Below are positions 1 to 6,366 of a stretch of 15,830 bases of DNA, piece after piece. Each line of letters starts with the position of its first letter. Positions within the stretch are counted from its first letter, which is position 1. Location: positions 1-15,830 of the forward strand of contig CANQIM010000014.1 of the NCBI GenBank assembly GCA_947624075.1, written 5' to 3'. Made by a program: the position numbers and the translations under genes. The notes beneath the pieces are model-generated. The model was not told the origin of the DNA. It did not search any database and was given only the letters and a program-made list of their open reading frames with translations. The DNA is from an uncultured Bacilli bacterium (GTDB lineage: Bacteria; Bacillota_I; Bacilli_A; RF39; UBA660).

Positions 1-980
1 GAATCAAATTTATCTTTAGCTAATTTATAACATAATTTTTCAGCTTCAGTTGTCAAGTCATTTTTTTCTGAGTCAGCAACTTTATAATTATATTCTTTTT
101 CTAAAGTATCATATATATCGGCAAGACGCATTTTAGGGAATGGTACTTTTGGAACTATGATATCTATATCGAAAACTTCTTTTATTTTGGCACCATACTC
201 TTCTTTTACTTTTTCTAAAGCGTAGCTTAACATTTCAGCTTCTAAATCCATAACGTCATTAAAATCATTAATATAAGCAAACTCAACATCAAAAGAAGTA
301 AACTCAGTTGCATGTCTAGAAGTATTTGAGTTTTCTGCTCTAAAGCAAGGAGCAACTTCAAATACTCTACCAAAGCCACTAGCTAGAGCCATTTGTTTAT
401 AAAACTGTGGACTTTGAGCTAAATAAGCTTTACGATCAAAATATTTTACTTCAAAAACTTCTGAACCAGATTCACTGGCAGCACCAATAAACTTAGGTGT
501 ATGAATCTCAGTGAAGTGATTGTTGTAAAGATATTCACGCATATATCTTACGATACAACTTTGTACTTGGAATAATAAAATATTTTTATCACTACGTAAA
601 TCAATATAACGATTATCTAGTCGAGTATCTAAATTAACTGTTGATATATCTTTATAGTTAAATGGTAGTTCAGAAAGATTTCTACTTGTTAATTCTATTT
701 TAGTTGGAATTATTTCCATACCATTTAGTTTTACTTTTGGAGATTCTAATAATTTACCAGTTACTTTGATAGTTGATTCTACAGGTAAATCATTTATTAT
801 CTCAACTAATCCTTTATTATTTTCATCACTTTTTTCCACAGTTATTTGAACTTTTCCTGTTTCATCTCTTAAAACAATAAATTGTACCCATTGTAAGTTC
901 CTTACACTATCAACAAAACCACTGACAGTTACTTCTTCATCAAAATGGTTTTTTAATTCATTTAAAAATAATCTTTTCAT
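1..980 (-). CDS. aspS: Aspartyl-tRNA synthetase, archaeal type (C-terminus off the window)
   Basis: Class IIb aminoacyl-tRNA synthetase that attaches aspartate to tRNA in the cytoplasm. The reading frame stays open to the left edge, giving about 326 residues of an expected 430-440. An N-terminal OB-fold anticodon-binding domain (GFVDSV near residue 20, then a FIVLRDETG strand) precedes the catalytic core. The core shows SGSEVFEVKYF, LAQSPQFYKQM and class II motif 2, FRAENSNTSRH, from about residue 213. SPQFYKQ argues for AspRS rather than AsnRS. The layout, lacking the GAD insertion region of ordinary bacterial AspRS, is that of archaeal/eukaryotic-type AspRS, known in some clostridia and Deinococcus, where it may be non-discriminating and feed GatCAB. 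The ATG at 978-980 follows an AGGAGG that overlaps the hisS stop codon, so the two genes are cotranscribed and probably translationally coupled. AsnRS is the main alternative. Whether it is discriminating is unproven. Confidence 0.88.
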   Translation of the reverse strand, partial: MKRLFLNELKNHFDEEVTVSGFVDSVRNLQWVQFIVLRDETGKVQITVEKSDENNKGLVEIINDLPVESTIKVTGKLLESPKVKLNGMEIIPTKIELTSRNLSELPFNYKDISTVNLDTRLDNRYIDLRSDKNILLFQVQSCIVRYMREYLYNNHFTEIHTPKFIGAASESGSEVFEVKYFDRKAYLAQSPQFYKQMALASGFGRVFEVAPCFRAENSNTSRHATEFTSFDVEFAYINDFNDVMDLEAEMLSYALEKVKEEYGAKIKEVFDIDIIVPKVPFPKMRLADIYDTLEKEYNYKVADSEKNDLTTEAEKLCYKLAKDKFD

Positions 981-989
981 AAGTCCTCC

Positions 990-2351
990 TTAATGATGAC
1001 AGTGGCAATTTCCACCACAATCATGATTGCCATTACATTCATGTTCTTCACCACAACCACAATCTTCTTCATCATCTAAATTTGTATTTAGTTTTTCATC
1101 AAGATAGTAAATTATAGCATCAAGGCTAATTATTTCTTCTTCTTTAGTTTTAGAATTTTTAATTTTTATTTCATTATTATTTAAATCTTCACTATTTAAA
1201 ACAGCGATATATTTGGCATTTAACCTTTCAGCTTGTTTAAATTGCGCTTTTAAAGAACGATTATTATATTCAGTTTCTACAATAAAGCCAGCTAAACGTA
1301 ATTCTTGAGAAAGATAAGCAGCATAATTTTTCTCTTCTTCATTTACATAAAGTAAGAATAAATCAATATCTTCAACGATTGGCAAAGGTACTTTTTCTAA
1401 TTCTAATGCTGTTACTAAACGACCAATACCACAAGCAAAGCCAATGCATGGTGTATCTGGTCCATCAAGTTGTTTACATAAACCATTGTATCTACCACCA
1501 CCACCTAAAACATTATTAGAACCAAAGCCTTCTACTTTAGCTTCTATTTCAAAGACGGTATGATTATAATAGTCAAGACCTCTTACAATATTAGGATTTA
1601 TTTCATATTTGACTTCGAAAACATCCAAATATTCTTGAACTTTTTCAAATCTATCTCTACTTTCTTCATTTAAATAATCTAGTGTCTTAGGAGCATTTTT
1701 TATTAATTTATTATCAGCATCCACTTTACAGTCTAAAATACGTAACGGATTTTTTTCTAATCTTTCTTTACAATCTTCACATAATTCATCTATATGAGGC
1801 TTAAAATATTTAATTAACTCTTCACGATATTTTAAGCGCGATTCATCATCACCTAAACTGTTTATATTTACCTTAATTTCTTTTAAGCCTAACATTTTAT
1901 AAATATTAACAGCCAAAGAAATAATTTCAGCATCACATAAAGGATCATCACTACCTAAAATTTCCATACCAAATTGGGTAAGTTCACGATCTCTACCAGA
2001 TTGAGGTCTTTCATAACGGTACATTGTTCCATTATAGTAAACTTTAAGTGGCAAGGATGGATCACCATACATTTTATTTTCAATAAAGCTTCTAACAACG
2101 CCAGCAGTTCCTTCAGGTCTTAAGCTTATCTTTCTACCACCTCGGTCAACAAAATCATATGTTTCCTTAGTAACAATATCAGTTGATGAACCGATACCAC
2201 GATGGAATAATTCTGTTGCCTCAATTATAGGTGTCCTAATATAAGTATAGTTATACTTTTCCATAATAGCATCAATTACTGTATCAATATATTTCCAAAT
2301 CTTAGCTTCTCTTCCGTAAATATCATTACAGCCTTTTTGTTTTTGTATCAT
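990..2351 (-). CDS. hisS: Histidyl-tRNA synthetase with Cys/His-rich C-terminal tail
   Basis: Class II synthetase that charges tRNA-His, acting as a cytoplasmic homodimer. Visible motifs: motif 2, MYRYERPQSGR, at 110-120; the family signatures RGLDYY at 257-262 and GGGGRYNGL at 283-291; and a motif 3 region, CIGFACGIGRL, at 302-312. The anticodon-binding domain follows from about 325. At 453 residues it is some 25 longer than typical bacterial HisRS (about 420-430). The excess is an acidic linker (DDEED, 426-430) and a tail at 431-453 holding six Cys (431, 433, 439, 445, 449, 451) and five His (437, 443, 450, 452, 453), which looks metal-binding. The ATG start has AAGGAGGAG at good spacing. 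The gene follows a T-box leader and is cotranscribed with aspS. Identity is very secure; the tail's role is unknown. Confidence 0.97.
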   Translation of the reverse strand: MIQKQKGCNDIYGREAKIWKYIDTVIDAIMEKYNYTYIRTPIIEATELFHRGIGSSTDIVTKETYDFVDRGGRKISLRPEGTAGVVRSFIENKMYGDPSLPLKVYYNGTMYRYERPQSGRDRELTQFGMEILGSDDPLCDAEIISLAVNIYKMLGLKEIKVNINSLGDDESRLKYREELIKYFKPHIDELCEDCKERLEKNPLRILDCKVDADNKLIKNAPKTLDYLNEESRDRFEKVQEYLDVFEVKYEINPNIVRGLDYYNHTVFEIEAKVEGFGSNNVLGGGGRYNGLCKQLDGPDTPCIGFACGIGRLVTALELEKVPLPIVEDIDLFLLYVNEEEKNYAAYLSQELRLAGFIVETEYNNRSLKAQFKQAERLNAKYIAVLNSEDLNNNEIKIKNSKTKEEEIISLDAIIYYLDEKLNTNLDDEEDCGCGEEHECNGNHDCGGNCHCHH

Positions 2352-2362
2352 AATACTCCTCC

Positions 2363-2420
2363 TTAAAATAAAAAGATGCCACCTCTTAAGGACGAAAACT
2401 TTCGTGGTGCCACCTTATTT
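2363..2420 (-). terminator. Conditional intrinsic terminator of the T-box leader
   Basis: The strand AAGGTGGCACC (2406-2416) can pair with GGTGGCATCTT (2373-2383), with one G-G mismatch and one wobble. An ACGAA/TTCGT hairpin sits inside, and a U-rich run (TTTTTATTTT) follows. The 5' arm is the same sequence that forms the T-box antiterminator, so the two folds exclude each other, as in a classical T-box switch. It ends about ten bases before the hisS ribosome binding site. Confidence 0.82.
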
Positions 2421-2552
2421 TATACTCATTTAACTTTTAACGTAGTTATACGCTTCTTTTTTATTAGGATGTCTTCAGTTTATTTGTTTAAATATTTTCA
2501 CCAGCCATATTTTCTCTAAAAAAACTTTTAAACCTACTCTTTCCCAAGAAGA
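2363..2552 (-). promoter_or_regulatory. T-box riboswitch leader, predicted to sense tRNA-Asp
   Basis: The RNA leader of hisS-aspS has the parts of a transcriptional T-box. Stem I base: TTGGGA (2542-2547) pairs with TCCTAA (2464-2469). Upper helix: GTTTA pairs with TAAAC. The internal loop between them has AAGAGTAG on one side and TGAAGACA on the other. The triplet at the usual specifier position, followed by an unpaired A, is GAC (2471-2473), an Asp codon. The distal arm carries GGCTGGTGA. The antiterminator (2388-2416) has AAGG/CCTT and ACGAA/TTCGT helices flanking a seven-base TGGCACC bulge. The bulge's TGGC would pair with an acceptor ending GCCA, as in tRNA-Asp or tRNA-Asn; bacterial tRNA-His normally ends CCCA. 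Uncharged tRNA should stabilise the antiterminator and switch on both synthetase genes. T-box identity is very secure; Asp specificity rests on two independent readings. Confidence 0.93.
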
Positions 2553-2559
2553 TATCTTT

Positions 2560-2588
2560 ATTATAATGAATTTAACTTAATTAATCAA
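2560..2588 (-). promoter_or_regulatory. Sigma-A type promoter for T-box-hisS-aspS
   Basis: TATAAT (2560-2565) lies exactly 17 bases downstream of TTGATT (2583-2588). The -35 box overlaps the last codons and stop of the upstream HExxH gene. Transcription would start near 2552, just before stem I of the T-box. This gives hisS-aspS transcription independent of the secDF-relA operon. Confidence 0.8.
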
Positions 2589-3747
2589 GATATTCTTCAA
2601 AATGTTTTGTTAAAACTTTAGGACTAGTTTCTAAATCAAAGCCATGTTCTTTTAACTCTTCTATAGTTAGATTTTTCTTTCTTATACCTAAGAATTTATT
2701 TAAATTATCTTTGTCTTTTAAAAGTTTTTTACTTAATAAATAGCCATAAGCATATTGTATAGTTTCAGTAACATCAACTGTTTCATTTAAATATTCTCGA
2801 GCAATATTATCATTAACTATAAAATCTTTAGAATCTTTTTTTAACATATTAACAATTTCTCTTTTAGTAGGAAATGCTTCTGTTAAAGCATAAAAATCTT
2901 TCCTAGTTAATGCACATAAAAGAGAAGCTGAATCTAATGCTAAACTATAAGCAATAAGAGTATTACTTAATCCTATAATAGCATCATCTTTATATAAATT
3001 ATTTTCTATTAAGTAAAGATATAAATCTAGAGAATAAGCTGTTGAAATGGTTTCATTGAAAAAACTTTCTGAATTATAGGAAACAACCGTAAACTCATTT
3101 GTATCTTCTAGTAATTTTTTAGAATCAAAAACATGAGCTATCTCGTGAATATAAGCTTCTAAAAATCTAAGTGACGTTAAGTCACCACGTATTAATACAC
3201 TTGATTTTTTATCTAGGGGATTAAATAATGATAAAGCATTAGATTTTAAATATTCATCATCTTTTAGGCGATAAAATCTTTTTTCGTTTAATAACTGTTC
3301 ATATATTTGTAGAAGTTCTTTGTTTTCATCTTTAAAGAAATTTATAAGTATATCGTGAAGTTCTTCTGCTTTAATTTTTCTATCATAAATTTTATGATGC
3401 TTGTTATAATAAGATGTTGCCCCAAAATTATCAAATAAATCGATTAAAGCAAATAAATCACAAAGAATGATATCTTTTAATTTTTTTCTTTCATTTAAGA
3501 AAAATTCATCACTTTTTAAGGCTAGTCTATTTGACTCTTTTTCGAATACATGGCGATAATAATTGTTCTTTTCAATTCTTTTTACATATACTTGACAATT
3601 TTCATTTACACCATAAAGATAACAAAGTGTCTTATAAATTTTTAAATATGTATATAATTCCTCTTTGCTTTTACAAGTAGTAATTTTTTTAGATAATAAT
3701 TCTATTTGTGGAAGAAAATCACCAAGATTTTCCTTTAGCGGTATCAT
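2581..3747 (-). CDS. Putative HExxH zinc metallopeptidase (M3-like), unnamed
   Basis: I do not recognise this as a named gene. The 388-residue product has a zinc-peptidase motif, HEIAH, at 201-205 and an acidic NETISTAYSLDL segment with Glu232 27 residues later, the arrangement of gluzincins such as the M3 oligopeptidases. A late segment, QYAYGYLLSK (331-340), recalls the Tyr-rich C-terminal region of PepF-type M3 enzymes. There is no signal peptide or membrane segment, so a cytoplasmic peptidase is likely, shorter than ordinary PepF (about 600 residues). The chosen ATG at 3745-3747 follows AAGGGGGAG at good spacing; an ATG 54 bases upstream would overlap dtd and lacks an obvious binding site. 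It lies 22 bases after dtd, at the end of the secDF-relA-dtd operon, in the slot that yrvJ holds before hisS in B. subtilis. The role is inferred from motifs only. Confidence 0.65.
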   Translation of the reverse strand: MIPLKENLGDFLPQIELLSKKITTCKSKEELYTYLKIYKTLCYLYGVNENCQVYVKRIEKNNYYRHVFEKESNRLALKSDEFFLNERKKLKDIILCDLFALIDLFDNFGATSYYNKHHKIYDRKIKAEELHDILINFFKDENKELLQIYEQLLNEKRFYRLKDDEYLKSNALSLFNPLDKKSSVLIRGDLTSLRFLEAYIHEIAHVFDSKKLLEDTNEFTVVSYNSESFFNETISTAYSLDLYLYLIENNLYKDDAIIGLSNTLIAYSLALDSASLLCALTRKDFYALTEAFPTKREIVNMLKKDSKDFIVNDNIAREYLNETVDVTETIQYAYGYLLSKKLLKDKDNLNKFLGIRKKNLTIEELKEHGFDLETSPKVLTKHFEEYLD

Positions 3748-3769
3748 CGAACTCCCCCTTATAATACCT

Positions 3770-4204
3770 TTACTTTTCAAGCATAATAGTTGTTGGTCCA
3801 ATATTAGTAAGAGTTATCTCCATATCGGCACCAAATATTCCTTCTTCTACTTCAATATAATTTCGTAATTCTTTATTAAATTCACTGTACAAATTAATGG
3901 CTTCTTTATTATTTAAAGCATTTATGTAACTTGGTCTATTACCTTTTTTGCAATCTGCATATAAAGTAAATTGAGAGATGGAAAGAATTTTTCCACCTAC
4001 TTCTAAAATACTTTTATTCATCACACCGGCTTCGTCTGGAAAAATACGTAAATTAACTACTTTTTTAGCTAAAAACTTTATTTTTTCCAAATCATCACCC
4101 TCAGTAAAACCTACTAATAAAACTAAGCCACTATTAATCTTACCAGTAATTTTTCCCTCTACTTTACAAAAAGCTTCAGCACTACGTTGAACTAATACTT
4201 TCAT
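3770..4204 (-). CDS. dtd: D-aminoacyl-tRNA deacylase
   Basis: Homodimeric cytoplasmic proofreading enzyme that hydrolyses D-amino acids (and mischarged glycine) from tRNAs. The 144-residue length is normal. It starts MKVLVQRSAEA, carries the SQFTL motif at 77-81 (SQFTLYAD), a GIFGADM segment near 123-128 and the Gly-cisPro region as NIGPTT at 134-139. Family members usually read NxGPVT, so Val is replaced by Thr next to the substrate-recognition loop; the essential Gly-Pro is kept. Its ATG overlaps the relA stop by four bases (ATGA), implying coupled translation. The relA-dtd pairing is conserved widely in Firmicutes. Identity is very secure. Confidence 0.96.
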   Translation of the reverse strand: MKVLVQRSAEAFCKVEGKITGKINSGLVLLVGFTEGDDLEKIKFLAKKVVNLRIFPDEAGVMNKSILEVGGKILSISQFTLYADCKKGNRPSYINALNNKEAINLYSEFNKELRNYIEVEEGIFGADMEITLTNIGPTTIMLEK

Positions 4205-6357
4205 CTAATCACTCTTTCTACATTTTGAACATAAGGATATTTTGTAAGAGATAAAACTAACTTTTCATACTGTTCTAAACCAGTAACATAACATGTTACT
4301 TCATAAGAATTATAATCAGTATGGTCTATCGTTCTTATACCATCGACACTGATATTTTGCATAGAAATTGTCTGCATCAAATCAAGCATATGGTTATCAG
4401 TTGTTGTTGTATTTATTAAAAAGCAAGTCAAATACTTTTTATTAGCATTAGTATTCCAATTTACTTCAAGCGTCCTTTCTTCTAGCATTTCTAGATTATG
4501 ACAATTAAGTCGATGAACTGTTATACCATTGCCTTTAGTTATATAGCCAACTATGGCATCGCCGTATATAGGATTACAACAATTTGCTAAACTAACTTTT
4601 ACTTTATCTATACCACTAACAATGATATCAGCATCAGAATTTATTGGAGGCTTTACAATTTTAGGTGTTTTTGCTTCATCCTCTTTAGTTATTATATGAA
4701 TGACAGAAGTTGAACTAGATTTGCCATTACCAATAACATGATAGACTTCTTCAAGATTTTCAACTTTAAGTGTGTCACATATCTTTTTAACATTTTCTTC
4801 AGTTAGAAAATCAGCATAAGCAATTTTTTTCTTACGAAGTTCTTTTTCTAATAGATATTTTCCTCGTTCAATATAATTTTCTCGATCATTTTTAGAAAAA
4901 TAGCTTTTTATTTTACCTTTTGTTTGATTAAGCTTAACCATATTAAGCCATTCTTTTTTAGGAGTTGAATTCTTATTAGTATTTATTTTGACGATATCAT
5001 TATCTTTTAATTCATAATTTAGGGGAACAATATTATTATTAACGATAGCTCCAATAGTTGTCTCCCCTACTTTAGTATGAATTCTATAAGCAAAGTCAAG
5101 AGCTGTTGCTCCCTTAGGAAGCTCTATTACGTCTCCCTTAGGAGTAAAGACATAGATATTATTATTTAAAACTTCATCTTTAACACTATTAACAAATTCT
5201 TCATTACTCAATCCATCATGACTTAAGTCAATTATAGATTTAAAAAACTGTAGTTTTTGCTCTGTTGAAGACATTAAATTAGCTGTTACCTTAGAGCCAC
5301 CATTTTCTTTATAAGCCCAGTGAGAAGCAATACCATTTTCAGCAATCTCATCCATTTCATAAGTTCTTATTTGAATTTCAAAAAGGTAGCCATCTGTTCC
5401 AAAGACCGTTGTATGTAAAGACTGATACATATTAGGCTTTGGCATAGCAATGTAGTCTTTAAAACGTTTTGGTAAAGGACGGTATTTAGAATGGATTAAA
5501 CCTAAAGCTAAATAACATTCTTGTTCAGTATTAACTAAAATTCTTAAAGCTAGTAAGTCATAGATATCACTAAATTTTTTACCTTTATCTAATTTATTAT
5601 AAATACTATAAATACTTTTAGCTCGACCTTTAATTTCATGCTTTATATGATGTTCATTTAATAAATCAACAACTTCTCTTTGCATATCATAAACAGTTTT
5701 GTCTCGTTCAAGTTTTGTCTTATTTAATTTTTCAGCAATGTCATAGAAAACATCTGGTTTTAAATAGCGTAAAGATAAATCTTCTAATTCGCTTTTTATT
5801 TTGTGAATACCTAAATGATGGGCAATGGGCGCTAAAATCTCTAAAGCCTCATGAGCTTTAACTTTTTGTCTATCTTCTGGTAGTGCCCAAAGTGTTCGCA
5901 TATTATGTAGTCGATCAGCAAGTTTAATAATTATTACACGAACATCTTCACTCATTCCTACAATTATCTTTTTATAATAATCTATTAGATATTCATTTTC
6001 AGTAGAAAAATTTATCTTACTTAACTTTGTAACACCTTTTACTAATTTAGTTATTTCACTACCAAATTTTTCTTCCATTTCTTCGACAGTGCAATCACAA
6101 TCTTCTAAAACATCATGCATAAAACCAGCACTGATTGTTTCATAATCAGCATAGATTGTTGTCAAAATTAAAGCAACGTTCAAAGGATGTTGAATATATG
6201 GTTCCCCTGATTTACGAAATTGTCCTTCGTGTTTTAACTTAGCAAATTCATAAGCTTGTTTTATTGTATTTATTTCATCTTCTTGAGTGATATACTTTTC
6301 TACTTTAGATAAAATATCTTCAATGGTAGCATTTTGAACTTTTGACAAAGGACTCAT
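4201..6357 (-). CDS. relA: Bifunctional (p)ppGpp synthetase/hydrolase Rel
   Basis: Long RelA/SpoT homologue (718 residues, the full family length) that makes and degrades (p)ppGpp on starved ribosomes. The N-terminal HD hydrolase domain has His57, HD at 81-82 and ED at 85-86, with RLHNMRT at 149-155. The synthetase domain shows GRAKS (244-248), YDLLALR (266-272), RFKD (298-301) and MPKPNMYQSLHT (305-316). RFKD is the RxKD signature of bifunctional Rel, not the ExDD of synthetase-only RelA. A TGS domain follows (about 400-460, IYVFTPKGDVIELP), then a Cys-containing zinc-finger-like region (ANCCNPIYGDAIVGY and HRLNCHNL) and a C-terminal ACT domain (about 640-718). The hydrolase residues look intact. 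The ATG sits very close to GAGGGGAG, just after the secDF stop. It is cotranscribed with secDF and dtd. Confidence 0.97.
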   Translation of the reverse strand: MSPLSKVQNATIEDILSKVEKYITQEDEINTIKQAYEFAKLKHEGQFRKSGEPYIQHPLNVALILTTIYADYETISAGFMHDVLEDCDCTVEEMEEKFGSEITKLVKGVTKLSKINFSTENEYLIDYYKKIIVGMSEDVRVIIIKLADRLHNMRTLWALPEDRQKVKAHEALEILAPIAHHLGIHKIKSELEDLSLRYLKPDVFYDIAEKLNKTKLERDKTVYDMQREVVDLLNEHHIKHEIKGRAKSIYSIYNKLDKGKKFSDIYDLLALRILVNTEQECYLALGLIHSKYRPLPKRFKDYIAMPKPNMYQSLHTTVFGTDGYLFEIQIRTYEMDEIAENGIASHWAYKENGGSKVTANLMSSTEQKLQFFKSIIDLSHDGLSNEEFVNSVKDEVLNNNIYVFTPKGDVIELPKGATALDFAYRIHTKVGETTIGAIVNNNIVPLNYELKDNDIVKINTNKNSTPKKEWLNMVKLNQTKGKIKSYFSKNDRENYIERGKYLLEKELRKKKIAYADFLTEENVKKICDTLKVENLEEVYHVIGNGKSSSTSVIHIITKEDEAKTPKIVKPPINSDADIIVSGIDKVKVSLANCCNPIYGDAIVGYITKGNGITVHRLNCHNLEMLEERTLEVNWNTNANKKYLTCFLINTTTTDNHMLDLMQTISMQNISVDGIRTIDHTDYNSYEVTCYVTGLEQYEKLVLSLTKYPYVQNVERVIR

Positions 6358-6366
6358 CTCCCCTCG

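Noticed and set aside
2581..3801. Longer start (ATG at 3799-3801) for the HExxH gene
   Set aside because: It would overlap dtd by 32 bases and its first 18 residues translate the strong AAGGGGGAG site that serves the ATG at 3745-3747.
3665..3868. Plus-strand open frame across the end of dtd and start of the HExxH gene
   Set aside because: It is antisense to two well-supported genes, has no recognisable product and no convincing binding site. Similar plus-strand frames at 3978-4190, 7568-7759, 8435-8671, 10511-10714, 11408-11602 and 15476-15682 were rejected for the same reason.
4201..4204. Mycoplasma-type code with TGA read as Trp
   Set aside because: TGA ends relA and the gene at 9939 in ATGA overlaps with the next start, and reading through would run into the following gene; Trp residues in conserved positions use TGG.
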